Positions 32,445-40,823 of a stretch of 64,000 bases of DNA are shown one piece after another. Below the pieces are notes generated by a model. The model was not told the origin of the DNA. It saw only the letters and a list, made by a program, of their open reading frames with translations, and made no database searches. Both the position numbers and the translations under genes were made by a program. How positions within the stretch are numbered: position 1 is the first letter of the stretch; every line of letters starts with the position of its first letter. This stretch comes from Streptomyces rubiginosohelvolus. Lineage in GTDB: Bacteria; Actinomycetota; Actinomycetes; Streptomycetales; Streptomycetaceae. Location of the stretch: the NCBI RefSeq assembly GCF_014649875.1, contig NZ_BMTW01000023.1:1-64000 (forward strand), given 5' to 3'.

Positions 32445-34262
32445 ATGCGCCGTTCCGTCGGTCGGAACACATCCCTGTTGGCCGTACTCGCCGTGGTCGC
32501 CTCGGTCGGGGCCGCCGCCCCGGCGACCTCGGCGGCGGGCGCCCCGCCGCGCCCCGCGCCGCCCAAGTCCCCGGTGGCGGTGGGGCATGGGGGAGCGGTC
32601 GCCAGTGTCGACCCGGACGCTTCGGCCGCCGGGATCGAGGTGCTGCGCAAGGGCGGCAACGCGGTGGACGCGGCCGTGGCGACCGCGGCGGCGCTCGGTG
32701 TGACGGAGCCCTATTCGGCGGGCATCGGCGGCGGCGGCTACTTCGTCCACTACGACGCGAAGACGCGCCAGGTGCGGACCGTCGACGGCCGCGAGACCGC
32801 CCCGCGCAGCGCGGACGCCTCCCTGTTCCTGGAGAATGGCAAGCCGATCCCGTTCGAGGAAGGGGTGACCAGCGGCCTCGGCGTCGGCACCCCCGGCACC
32901 CCGGCCACCTGGGAGCGGGCGCTGGACGCCTGGGGCTCCAAGTCCCTGCGCACGCTGCTGAAACCAGCCGAACGTCTCGCCCGGGACGGCTTCGCCGTCG
33001 ACGGCACCTTCCGCTCGCAGACGGCCTCCAACCAGGCCAGGTTCGCCGACTTCCCGGCCTCCGCGAAGCTCTTCCTGCCGGGCGGTGAACTCCCCGTCGT
33101 CGGCTCGGTGTTCAAGAACCCGGACCTGGCGCGTACGTACGAGAAGCTCGGCCGCGAGGGCGTCGGCGCGCTGTACCGGGGCGCGTTGGCCGACGACATC
33201 GTCCGTACGGTGCGCAAGCCGCCCGTCGACCCGGACGCCACCCGGGTCGTCCGCCCCGGCGATCTGACCCGCAAGGACCTGGCTTCCTACCGGACCCTGC
33301 GCAAGGACCCGACCAGGGTGAAGTACCGGGGCCTGGACGTCTACGGCATGGCCCCCTCCTCGTCCGGCGGCACCAGCGTCGGCGAGGCCCTCAACATCCT
33401 GGAGTCCACGGACCTCTCCCGGGCCGACCGGACCCAGTACCTCCACCGGCTCATCGAGGCGAGCCGGATCGCGTTCGCCGACCGGGGCCGCTGGGTCGGC
33501 GACCCCGCCTTCGAGGACGTACCGACCAAGGAACTGCTGAGCCAGCGGTTCGCGGACTCCCGGGAGTGCCTGATCCGCGACGACAAGGCGCTGACCAGTC
33601 CGCTGGCGCCGGGTGACCCACGCAACCCGGAGCGGTGCGGCAGGGGTGGCACGGCCGCGCCGACGACGTACGAGGGTGAGAACACCACCCACCTGACGAC
33701 GGCCGACAAGTGGGGCAACGTCGTCGCCTACACCCTGACGATCGAGTCCACCGGCGGCAGCGCCATCACCGTGCCCGGCCGCGGCTTCCTGCTCAACAAC
33801 GAGCTGACGGACTTCTCCTTCGCCCCCGCCAACCCGGCGGTCCACGACCCGAACCTGCCGGGGCCGGGCAAGCGGCCGCGCTCCTCGATCTCCCCGACCA
33901 TCGTGCTGAAGCACGGCAAGCCGGTGCTCGCCCTCGGCTCGCCGGGCGGCGCCACGATCATCACGACCGTGCTCCAGTCGCTCACCGGGCACCTGGACCG
34001 GGGGCTCCCGCTGGTCGACGCGATCGCCGCGCCGCGCGCCAGCCAGCGCAACGCGCCGACGACCGAGATCGAGCCGGGCCTGTGGAACAGCCCGGTCCGC
34101 GCGGAGCTGGAGAAGCTCGGCCACGCCTTCAAGCAGAACCCGGAGATCGGCGCCGCCACCGGGGTGCAGCGGCTGCCCGACGGCCGCTGGCTTGCGGCGG
34201 CGGAAAAGGTGCGGCGGGGCGGGGGCTCGGCCATGGTGGTGCATCCGGGCGGCAGGCACTGA
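32445..34262 (+). CDS. ggt: Gamma-glutamyltransferase, secreted
   Basis: Secreted N-terminal nucleophile hydrolase (605 aa) that cleaves gamma-glutamyl amide bonds, as in glutathione, or transfers the glutamyl group. A signal peptide covers about residues 1-31. The large-subunit start is marked by AVASVDPDASAAGIEVLRKGGNAVDAAVA and GGGGYFVHYD; the autocleavage site is before Thr414 in NTTHLTTADKWGN; the glycine loop LGSPGGATI follows in the small subunit. Two cysteines lie near the junction (ECLIRDD, ERCGRGG) and could be bridged. An actinobacterial secreted form would scavenge amino acids from peptides. Confidence 0.95.
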   Translation: MRRSVGRNTSLLAVLAVVASVGAAAPATSAAGAPPRPAPPKSPVAVGHGGAVASVDPDASAAGIEVLRKGGNAVDAAVATAAALGVTEPYSAGIGGGGYFVHYDAKTRQVRTVDGRETAPRSADASLFLENGKPIPFEEGVTSGLGVGTPGTPATWERALDAWGSKSLRTLLKPAERLARDGFAVDGTFRSQTASNQARFADFPASAKLFLPGGELPVVGSVFKNPDLARTYEKLGREGVGALYRGALADDIVRTVRKPPVDPDATRVVRPGDLTRKDLASYRTLRKDPTRVKYRGLDVYGMAPSSSGGTSVGEALNILESTDLSRADRTQYLHRLIEASRIAFADRGRWVGDPAFEDVPTKELLSQRFADSRECLIRDDKALTSPLAPGDPRNPERCGRGGTAAPTTYEGENTTHLTTADKWGNVVAYTLTIESTGGSAITVPGRGFLLNNELTDFSFAPANPAVHDPNLPGPGKRPRSSISPTIVLKHGKPVLALGSPGGATIITTVLQSLTGHLDRGLPLVDAIAAPRASQRNAPTTEIEPGLWNSPVRAELEKLGHAFKQNPEIGAATGVQRLPDGRWLAAAEKVRRGGGSAMVVHPGGRH

Positions 34263-34343
34263 GACGGGAGGGGTGCGCCACCGGACGCGTCGTCAAGGGG
34301 ACCCGTACGGGCCCCTCGCCTACGGGAAGGGTCCTTCCGCACC

Positions 34344-35057
34344 ATGCGCACCCGCATGCTCGCCCTGACATCCGCCGTCTGCGGCGCCGCGCTCCTCGGA
34401 GCGGCGGCGCTGCCCGCGTCCGCTTCCGGCTCGTCTTCCGGCTCCGCGCAGGAGCCGGAAGCGGACGCGGGCGTCGTGACCGCCGCCGAACTGCTCGCCG
34501 AAGTCCGCGCCTGTTCCCGGATCTCGAAGGGCAGATACCGCACCGACAGCGGCAGCGCGAAGGCCACGGCCCCGGTCTGCGGCACGCGGGACGCCGTGTT
34601 CTGGAAGGCGGACATGGACATCGACTGCGACGGCCGGAAGACCAGGGCCTGCAACCGGAAGACCGATCCGTACTTCCTGCCGGAAACCGCGTTCCAGAGC
34701 TCCCGCGGCGAACCCCTCGACTCCGCCGCCCTGCCCCATGTGGTCGTACCGGGCCCGAGCAAGGTGTGGGACTACCGGAAGTCGGGGCTCACCGGCGGCA
34801 GCGTCGTGGCGGTCGTGTACCGGGACCGGGTGCGGTACGGCGTGATCGGCGACACCGGCCCCACGGGCATCATCGGCGAGGCGTCGTACGCCATGGCGAA
34901 GACGCTGGGCATCGACCCCGACCCGTCAACCGGAGGCGCCGAGTCCGGCGTCACCTACATCGCGTTCAAGAACTCCCGCATCTCCCCGATCGAGAGCCGC
35001 GCGCGGGCGCAGAGCCGGGGAGCGGCCCTGGCCCGGGAGTTCGTCGGGCGCTCGTAG
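34344..35057 (+). CDS. Secreted chitosanase-like protein, GH75 family
   Basis: Predicted exported glycoside hydrolase (237 aa). The signal peptide spans about residues 1-28 (LGAAALPASAS). The mature part has the GH75 chitosanase pattern: ADMDIDCDG near the front, then YRDRVRYGVIGDTGPTGIIGEASYAMAKTLG with the likely catalytic Asp and Glu, and SGVTYIAFKNS at the end. GH75 enzymes hydrolyse chitosan, the deacetylated chitin of some fungi. It follows ggt by 81 bases on the same strand. Identification rests on motif memory, so function is moderately sure. Confidence 0.8.
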   Translation: MRTRMLALTSAVCGAALLGAAALPASASGSSSGSAQEPEADAGVVTAAELLAEVRACSRISKGRYRTDSGSAKATAPVCGTRDAVFWKADMDIDCDGRKTRACNRKTDPYFLPETAFQSSRGEPLDSAALPHVVVPGPSKVWDYRKSGLTGGSVVAVVYRDRVRYGVIGDTGPTGIIGEASYAMAKTLGIDPDPSTGGAESGVTYIAFKNSRISPIESRARAQSRGAALAREFVGRS

Positions 35058-35090
35058 CCCGCCCGGGGCCGGGGTCGCCCGGAGGGGTGC

Positions 35091-35858
35091 TCAGAGTGCG
35101 GTCAGCACGCGCGGGCCGTCGTTCGTGATCGCCACCGTGTGCTCGGCGTGCGAGGCCCGGCTGCCGTCCGTCGTCCGCAGCGTCCAGCCGTCCCGGTCGT
35201 GGCGGAACTCGTCGAGGCCCCCGGCGAGCAGCATCGGCTCGATCGCCAGGACCATGCCGTGCCGCAGCACCATGCCGCGCCCCGGCCGTCCCTCGTTCGG
35301 CACGGAGGGGTCCTCGTGCATGGACCGGCCGATGCCGTGGCCGCCGTAGCCCTCCAGGATGCCGTAGCCCGCGTCGCGGCAGACCGTGCCGACGGCGTGG
35401 GCGATGTCGCCGATCCGGTTGCCGACCACGGCCGCGGCGATACCGGACTCCAGGGCCTCGTTCGCGGTGGCGATGAGCCGGGTGTCCTCCGGGCGGGCCT
35501 CGCCCACGGTGAAGCTGATCGCCGAGTCGCCGGCCCAGCCGTCGAGGAGGGCGCCCGCGTCCACGCTGACCAGGTCCCCGTCCCGCAGCGGCTCGGCGGA
35601 CGGGACGCCGTGCACGACCGCGTCGTTGACCGAGACGCAGATGACGGCCGGGAACGGGGTGGGCGCGAAGTGCGGCTTGTAGTTCAGGAAGGGGGAGGCG
35701 GCTCCGGCCTTGCTCAGCACCTCGCGGGCGGCCTCGTCCAGCTCGCGGGGGGTCACGCCGACCGCCGCCACCTCCCGCGCCCGGGTCAGGATCTGCGCGA
35801 CGACCCGGCCGGCCTCGCGCATCGCGTCGATCTGTGTGTCTGTCTTGATGTGCACCAT
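35091..35858 (-). CDS. map: Methionine aminopeptidase, type I
   Basis: Metalloprotease (255 aa) that removes the starting Met from new proteins. It has the type I pattern: HGVPS substrate-site His, two metal Asp residues in VSVDAGALLDGWAGDSA, the third ligand His in GGHGIG, and two Glu ligands in LAIEPML and SHAEHTVAI. ATG 35858 (MVHIKTD) and an ATG six bases upstream are both possible. It stands apart from ribosomal genes, so it is likely a second copy beside a housekeeping map. An XRE regulator is divergent, and an operator copy (35863-35873) directly abuts this start codon, pointing to regulation. Confidence 0.92.
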   Translation of the reverse strand: MVHIKTDTQIDAMREAGRVVAQILTRAREVAAVGVTPRELDEAAREVLSKAGAASPFLNYKPHFAPTPFPAVICVSVNDAVVHGVPSAEPLRDGDLVSVDAGALLDGWAGDSAISFTVGEARPEDTRLIATANEALESGIAAAVVGNRIGDIAHAVGTVCRDAGYGILEGYGGHGIGRSMHEDPSVPNEGRPGRGMVLRHGMVLAIEPMLLAGGLDEFRHDRDGWTLRTTDGSRASHAEHTVAITNDGPRVLTAL

Positions 35859-35862
35859 GCCC

Positions 35863-35907
35863 ATTACTATACCGGTCGGAGCGGTATAGTAATGACGGTA
35901 TAGAAAT
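35863..35907. promoter_or_regulatory. Three-copy operator between map and XRE gene
   Basis: An 11-base element is present three times: ATTACTATACC at 35863-35873 (inverted), GGTATAGTAAT at 35883-35893 and GGTATAGAAAT at 35897-35907. The first two form a dyad centred at 35878 with a 9-base loop. TATAGT inside the elements also reads as a -10 box toward either gene, so binding here would block both promoters. Confidence 0.75.
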
Positions 35908-35919
35908 GGCATGCCGTAG

Positions 35920-35931
35920 TAGGATGGGCCC
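35920..35931 (+). promoter_or_regulatory. -10 box of a leaderless promoter (XRE gene)
   Basis: TAGGAT at 35920-35925 with a 6-base gap to ATG 35932. No ribosome site is present. The third operator copy occupies the -35 region. Confidence 0.5.
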
Positions 35932-36225
35932 ATGGTCCGCACCCCTCTCACCCCCGAAGAGCGCCTGCGTGGCGAACGGCTCGGCGCACTGCTCCGCGCG
36001 GCGCGCGGGGAGCGCAGCATGGCCGCCGTCGCCGCGAGCGCCGGAATCTCCGCGGAGACCCTCCGGAAGATCGAGACCGGCCGCGCCCCCACGCCCGCCT
36101 TCTTCACCGTGGCGGCCCTCGCCGGCGCGCTGGGTCTCTCGCTGGACGAGATCCTCGGCAGCTGCGCAGCGGAACCGGCCGTGGCGCCGGCTCCTGTCCC
36201 TGCCGCGGTGCCGCTGATCGCGTAG
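35932..36225 (+). CDS. XRE family transcriptional regulator
   Basis: Small DNA-binding protein (97 aa) with one helix-turn-helix of the HTH_3 type over residues about 14-75: RLGALLRAARGERSMAAVAASAGISAETLRKIETGRAPTP-like order, then LAGALGLSLDEIL. There is no further domain except a short Pro/Ala tail. It is divergent from map and is the obvious candidate to bind the three-copy operator in between. Its small size is like an antitoxin, but the neighbour is a normal enzyme, not a toxin. Confidence 0.92.
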   Translation: MVRTPLTPEERLRGERLGALLRAARGERSMAAVAASAGISAETLRKIETGRAPTPAFFTVAALAGALGLSLDEILGSCAAEPAVAPAPVPAAVPLIA

Positions 36226-36253
36226 CGGCTCGGCGGCCTGAACAGGCAGGGCG

Positions 36254-36266
36254 TAGGGTCACGCCC
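36254..36266 (+). promoter_or_regulatory. -10 box of a leaderless promoter (PPOX gene)
   Basis: TAGGGT at 36254-36259, then 7 bases, then GTG 36267; no ribosome site. Confidence 0.45.
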
Positions 36267-36647
36267 GTGACTCTCCAGGACTTCGCGCGCAGCGAGTACG
36301 TCAGCCTGACCACGTACCGTAAGAACGGCACACCCGTCGCCACGCCCGTCTGGGCCGCCGCCGAGGGGGACGTGCTGTACGTCTGGACCCGCTCCGACTC
36401 GTGGAAGGTGAAGCGGCTCCGCAACAACGGCAAGGTCCTCGTCACCGTCTGCGACGTACGCGGCAGGATCGCCGAAGGGGCCCCCAGCGCGGAGGGCACG
36501 GCCCGTCTCCTCGACGAGGACGGCACCCGCGCGGCGCGCAAGCTCCTGGCCCGCAAGTACACCTGGAAGTTCTGGCTCGTCGACTGGCCCGCCACCATCG
36601 CCCGGCTCGGCAAGCGGCCGCACACCGGGATCGCCATCACCTTCTGA
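36267..36647 (+). CDS. PPOX class F420-dependent oxidoreductase
   Basis: Split beta-barrel flavin/deazaflavin protein (126 aa) of the Rv1155/Rv2074-like group. The N-terminal segment FARSEYVSLTTYRKNGTPVATPVWAA and the later VRGRIAEGAPSAEGTARLL are typical; LYVWTRSDSWKVKRLRNNGKV provides the cofactor-phosphate region with basic residues. Such enzymes use F420 for reductions, biliverdin among them; the substrate here is unknown. The GTG start follows a leaderless -10 box. Confidence 0.85.
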   Translation: MTLQDFARSEYVSLTTYRKNGTPVATPVWAAAEGDVLYVWTRSDSWKVKRLRNNGKVLVTVCDVRGRIAEGAPSAEGTARLLDEDGTRAARKLLARKYTWKFWLVDWPATIARLGKRPHTGIAITF

Positions 36648-36790
36648 GCGCCGGGGGCGCGGCCCGGCGGCCGTGCTCCCGCCGCAGCGCGCCCGAAAGC
36701 TGCGCGTAGCCGCCCTGTAACACGGCTGCGGTCGAATGCCTCCGGACTGGAAGGCTCCAGTCGACGGTCGGCGGGTCGGCGAGGGCGACG

Positions 36791-38401
36791 ATGACGGTGC
36801 ATCAGCAGGCGTACGAAGTAGGGGCGTTCGCGCAGTACCTGCGGGATCTGGTGGCGCGCCTGGACCCCGGTCGGGGGTGGTACGGGGTCTTCGCCCGGCG
36901 CGACCCTGCGGGTATGCGGTCCTGCCTCGACGGGGTGGAGATCCCGCCCTGGGACGTCGTGGAGTCGCTGCTCGCGGACCTCGCGGCCCTGCACGGCGCC
37001 CGCTTCGCCGAGCAGGTCTCGGTCCGCGCCGCCGCGCTCTACTCCGCGTCTGCCGCCGCCCACGACCGGCGGCCCGGCGGTCGCCAGGAGCTCGTCCACC
37101 GGCTGGAGTTGATGGTCCGCGAGCAGCACCGGGCGGCGGAGCGCCTGCGCGGCCCGGACCCGGCCGAACCGGACGCCCTGGCCTGGGCCCGCGACGACCA
37201 CGACCGGGCCACGGCCCGCTGCGCGGAGCTCCGCAAGCGGCTGGCGGCGGTGGCGGCCCCCGAGGGCTGGTTGCGGTCGGAGGACGGCGAGGGGCCGCGC
37301 GCGGGGGCGGGCGGGACGGCTGGGTCCGCCGGGGTGGGCGGGGTGGCTGGGGCGGCAGGGATTGCCGGGGCTGCGGTCTCCGGTTCCGCCGGGCCCGCCG
37401 GGGCGGGCAGAGTTCCGCGGCCGCGCGCCGAGGCCGGGGACGCGGTGGCCGGGCGCCCGCACGGCCGGGGTGCGGGGACCGAGGGTGAATCCTGGGCCGA
37501 CACCCCCACCCAGGAGGCCCCCGCCGAGGTCCCCGGGGGCGCCGAACCCGACGAGGCGCCCGAGCCCCCCAAGTACCCAGACGCCTCCACCCCCGCCCCC
37601 CGCCGCAAGAAGCCCCGCGGCGCCCGGTTCGCCGGGCTGGAGGTCGACGACGAAGTGGCAGCCGGCTACGCCCCGCCGCTGCCCGGCCCGCCCGAACCCG
37701 ATCGCTCCGGCGCACCCGCCCCACGCGGCGCCCGCTTCGGCGGTGCGGCGGCGGAGACGGAGGACCACGGAGGCCGAGGGGGTCAGGGCGGTCACGCGGG
37801 CCGAGGCCGGGGACGTACCGGGCGGGACCGGCCGGCGGACGGGGCAGCGGATCCGGTCGCCCCGGATCCGGCCGCCGGGCAGGCCGTCGCCGGGGCCGTG
37901 GCCCAACTGGTCCGGCTGCGCGCCGACGGCCGCAGCGGCGAGGCGCACGTCGTGCTCTGCGAGGTCGCGGCCTGGCCCGCGCCCCGGCTGCCGGTGCTCG
38001 CCCTCGCCCTGCACCGCGCCGGCCTCGCCGCCGACTGGACGACCCTGCTCTGGGAGGTGTCCTCGCTCCCGCCCGCCGGGTTCGCCGCCGCGGCGGGTGC
38101 GCTGGCGGCCGCCGGGCGTGAGGCGGACTGCGGGCTGCTCCTGCGTCAGGGGGTGGCCCGGCCCGCCGCCGAGGTGGCCGATGCGGCGCTCGCTCTGGAC
38201 GGCTCGGGCCGTGACGACCGGGCACGGGACCTGCTCGGCGCCTTCGTCCGCGTACGGACTCCGCGGGAAGCCGCCCAGCTGGCCCTGTCCGGCGGGACCC
38301 GGTTGCTCCCGCTCCTCCTGGCGGCGGCCCGTGAGGTGTCGGGGGAGGCGGAGTGGGACCTGGTCCACGCGCTGCGGGTGGCGGGTGTTCCGGGGGTCTG
38401 A
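36791..38401 (+). CDS. Large low-complexity hypothetical protein
   Basis: Protein (536 aa) with three zones. Residues 1-160 are helical and have WYGVFARRDPAGMRSCLDGVEIPPWDVVESLLADLA, a pattern I have seen at the N terminus of Streptomyces proteins and which may be a decayed helix-turn-helix. Residues about 160-355 are a disordered Gly/Ala/Pro/Glu-rich stretch. Residues 356-536 are Ala/Leu-rich repeats of about 30-35 residues (AVAQLVRLRADGRSGEAHVVLCEVAAWP, LALHRAGLAADWTTLLWEVSSLP) suggestive of a helical-repeat scaffold. No enzyme motif is visible. ATG 36791 is used; the upstream in-frame start is unsupported. Confidence 0.75.
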   Translation: MTVHQQAYEVGAFAQYLRDLVARLDPGRGWYGVFARRDPAGMRSCLDGVEIPPWDVVESLLADLAALHGARFAEQVSVRAAALYSASAAAHDRRPGGRQELVHRLELMVREQHRAAERLRGPDPAEPDALAWARDDHDRATARCAELRKRLAAVAAPEGWLRSEDGEGPRAGAGGTAGSAGVGGVAGAAGIAGAAVSGSAGPAGAGRVPRPRAEAGDAVAGRPHGRGAGTEGESWADTPTQEAPAEVPGGAEPDEAPEPPKYPDASTPAPRRKKPRGARFAGLEVDDEVAAGYAPPLPGPPEPDRSGAPAPRGARFGGAAAETEDHGGRGGQGGHAGRGRGRTGRDRPADGAADPVAPDPAAGQAVAGAVAQLVRLRADGRSGEAHVVLCEVAAWPAPRLPVLALALHRAGLAADWTTLLWEVSSLPPAGFAAAAGALAAAGREADCGLLLRQGVARPAAEVADAALALDGSGRDDRARDLLGAFVRVRTPREAAQLALSGGTRLLPLLLAAAREVSGEAEWDLVHALRVAGVPGV

Positions 38402-38540
38402 GGCCGCCGGAACACCGTCGAGGATCGAAGCGTGTCCGTTGTGGACCGGTCGGGTGCGAAACATGATCGACTCCGCCGGTTCACGGCGATGGTCTTGCCC
38501 CGCCGGACGGAGGGGCTTACGTTCTCCATCCATGCACCGA

Positions 38541-38554
38541 TCTACGTGCGTAGA
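38541..38554. promoter_or_regulatory. Inverted repeat upstream of the pyrimidine operon
   Basis: TCTACGTGCGTAGA has 6-base arms around two central bases and sits 44 bases before the first gene of the operon. It is a plausible operator, but no regulator is encoded next to it. Confidence 0.4.
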
Positions 38555-38597
38555 GAACGCGTGCAGGCTCTCTGACGCCGCGTCGAAGGAGCAGCTC

Positions 38598-39440
38598 ATG
38601 TCCCACGTCGTACGCGCCGCACTCGTCCAGGCGACCTGGACCGGCGACACCGAATCCATGATTGCCAAGCACGAGGAGCACGCGCGCGAGGCCGCCCGGC
38701 AGGGGGCGAAGATCATCGGCTTCCAGGAGGTGTTCAACGCCCCCTACTTCTGCCAGGTCCAGGAGCCCGAGCACTACCGCTGGGCCGAGCCGGTCCCCGA
38801 CGGGCCGACCGTCAGGCGTATGCAGGACCTGGCCCGCGAGACCGGCATGGTCATCGTCGTCCCGGTCTTCGAGATCGAGCAGTCGGGCTTCTACTACAAC
38901 ACCGCGGCCGTGATCGACGCCGACGGCTCCTACCTCGGCAAGTACCGCAAGCACCACATCCCGCAGGTCAAGGGATTCTGGGAGAAGTACTACTTCAAGC
39001 CCGGCAACGCCGGCTGGCCGGTCTTCGACACCGCCGTCGGCAAGGTCGGCGTCTACATCTGCTACGACCGGCACTTCCCCGAGGGCTGGCGGCAACTCGG
39101 ACTCGGCGGAGCCCAGTTGGTGTACAACCCGTCGGCCACCTCGCGCGGACTCTCCAGCCACCTCTGGCAGTTGGAACAGCCCGCCTCCGCCGTCGCCAAC
39201 GAGTACTTCGTCGCCGCGATCAACCGCGTCGGCCGCGAGGAGTACGGCGACAACGACTTCTACGGCACGAGCTACTTCGTCGACCCGCGCGGCCAGTTCG
39301 TCGGGGAGGTCGCCAGCGACAAGGAGGAGGAACTCGTCGTACGCGACCTGGACTTCGACCTGATCGAGGAGGTCCGCACCCAGTGGGCCTTCTACCGGGA
39401 CCGACGGCCCGACGCCTACGACGGGCTGGTGGAGCCGTGA
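38598..39440 (+). CDS. Nitrilase-family amidohydrolase (beta-ureidopropionase-like)
   Basis: Carbon-nitrogen hydrolase (280 aa) with the family triad Glu44 (GFQEVFN), Lys118 (YRKHHIP) and Cys155 (YICYDRHFPEG). The FNAPYFC and CYDRHFPEGWR context is that of N-carbamoyl-beta-alanine amidohydrolases and N-carbamoylputrescine amidases. With a dihydropyrimidinase two genes downstream, the first is favoured: release of beta-alanine, ammonia and carbon dioxide from ureidopropionate. ATG 38598 is chosen because GAAGGAG lies seven bases upstream. Its stop overlaps the start of the aminotransferase, so translation is coupled. Confidence 0.9.
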   Translation: MSHVVRAALVQATWTGDTESMIAKHEEHAREAARQGAKIIGFQEVFNAPYFCQVQEPEHYRWAEPVPDGPTVRRMQDLARETGMVIVVPVFEIEQSGFYYNTAAVIDADGSYLGKYRKHHIPQVKGFWEKYYFKPGNAGWPVFDTAVGKVGVYICYDRHFPEGWRQLGLGGAQLVYNPSATSRGLSSHLWQLEQPASAVANEYFVAAINRVGREEYGDNDFYGTSYFVDPRGQFVGEVASDKEEELVVRDLDFDLIEEVRTQWAFYRDRRPDAYDGLVEP

Positions 39441-40720
39441 GCGGACTGTACGAGCGCCATCTCGCTGTCAGCCCCGAGTGGCTGGCCCTCTACTACCGCC
39501 ACCCCATCGAACTCACCCACGGCGAGGGCCGCCACGTCTGGGACGCCGACGGCAACCGCTACCTCGACTTCTTCGGCGGCATCCTCACCACCATGACCGC
39601 CCACGCCCTGCCCGAGGTGACCAAGGCGGTCGCCGAGCAGGCCGGGCGGATCATCCACTCCTCCACGCTCTACCTCAACCGCCCCATGGTGGAGATGGCC
39701 GAGCGGATCGCCACCCTCTCCGGCATCCCCGACGCCCGGGTCTTCTTCACCACCTCCGGCACCGAGGCCAACGACACGGCCCTCCTGCTCGCCACCGCGT
39801 ACCGCGGGTCCAACCAGATCCTCGCGATGCGCAACAGCTACCACGGCCGGTCGTTCTCCACCGTCTCGATCACCGGCAACCAGGCCTGGTCGCCCACGAG
39901 TCTGTCCCCGCTCCAGACCTTGTACGTCCATGGCGGCGTCCGCACCCGGGGCCCGTACGCCGAGTTGAGCGATGAGGCGTTCATCCGGGCGTGCGTCGCC
40001 GATCTGGAGGATCTCCTCGGGCACACCCGCAACCCGGCGGCCCTGATCGCCGAACCCATCCAGGGCGTCGGCGGGTTCACCTCCCCGCCCGACGGGCTGT
40101 TCGCCGCGTTCCGTGAAGTGCTGGACCGGCACGGGGTGTTGTGGATCTCCGACGAGGTGCAGACGGGCTGGGGCCGGACCGGTGAGCACTTCTGGGGCTG
40201 GCAGGCGCATGCCGAGAACGGGCCGCCGGACATCCTCACCTTCGCCAAGGGCATCGGCAACGGCATGTCGGTCGGGGGAGTGGTGGCCCGCGCCGAGGTG
40301 ATGAACTGCCTCGACGCCAACTCCATCTCCACCTTCGGCGGTTCACCGATCACCATGGCGGCCTCGCTCGCCAATCTCTCGTACCTCCTGGAACACGACC
40401 TCCAGGGCAACGCCCGGCGTGTCGGCGGACTCCTCATCGAGCGGCTGCGGTCCGTCGCCGCCGCTTCCCCCGCCGTACGCGAAGTGCGCGGCCGGGGACT
40501 GATGATCGGCATCGAGCTGGCGAAGCCCGGCACCGACGAGGCCGACCCGGAGGCCGCCGCGGCCGTCCTGGAAGCGGCCCGCGCGGGCGGGCTCCTCATC
40601 GGCAAGGGCGGCGGCCACAACACCAGCGTGCTCCGCATCGCCCCGCCGCTGACCCTGACCGTCGCCGAGGCCGAGGAAGGCGCGGCGATCCTCGCGGACG
40701 CCCTGCACGCGGCGGGCTGA
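39437..40720 (+). CDS. Class III PLP-dependent aminotransferase
   Basis: Aminotransferase (427 aa) of the omega-amino-acid type. Key parts are HVWDADGNRYLDFFGGILTT, STSGTEANDTALL-like TTSGTEANDTALLLA, the PLP-binding Asp in WISDEVQTGWGRTG and Lys271 in TFAKGIGNGMSVGG. In this operon it would take beta-alanine or 3-aminoisobutyrate to the semialdehyde; it resembles AGXT2-like enzymes. The GTG start at 39437 overlaps the upstream TGA by four bases; a longer reading to 39383 would overlap far into the preceding gene and is not preferred. Confidence 0.93.
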   Translation: MSGLYERHLAVSPEWLALYYRHPIELTHGEGRHVWDADGNRYLDFFGGILTTMTAHALPEVTKAVAEQAGRIIHSSTLYLNRPMVEMAERIATLSGIPDARVFFTTSGTEANDTALLLATAYRGSNQILAMRNSYHGRSFSTVSITGNQAWSPTSLSPLQTLYVHGGVRTRGPYAELSDEAFIRACVADLEDLLGHTRNPAALIAEPIQGVGGFTSPPDGLFAAFREVLDRHGVLWISDEVQTGWGRTGEHFWGWQAHAENGPPDILTFAKGIGNGMSVGGVVARAEVMNCLDANSISTFGGSPITMAASLANLSYLLEHDLQGNARRVGGLLIERLRSVAAASPAVREVRGRGLMIGIELAKPGTDEADPEAAAAVLEAARAGGLLIGKGGGHNTSVLRIAPPLTLTVAEAEEGAAILADALHAAG

Positions 40721-40823
40721 CCCCCGCCTCCACCGGCCCGTACGTACTCGAACCGCGCGGGGCGGCCCCCGGCGCCGCGCCCACCCGGGCCGGCGCGGGG
40801 GCGCCCCGAGTTGAGGAGATCCC

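Noticed and set aside
35932..36225. Toxin-antitoxin module with map
   Set aside because: The small XRE protein looks like an antitoxin, but its partner is an intact methionine aminopeptidase with all metal ligands, a normal housekeeping enzyme and not a toxin.
35091..38225. 1044-codon minus-strand frame joined to methionine aminopeptidase
   Set aside because: Only the last 255 codons have aminopeptidase motifs; the rest is antisense to XRE, PPOX and the hypothetical gene. The operator at 35863-35907 lies exactly where the real gene should begin.
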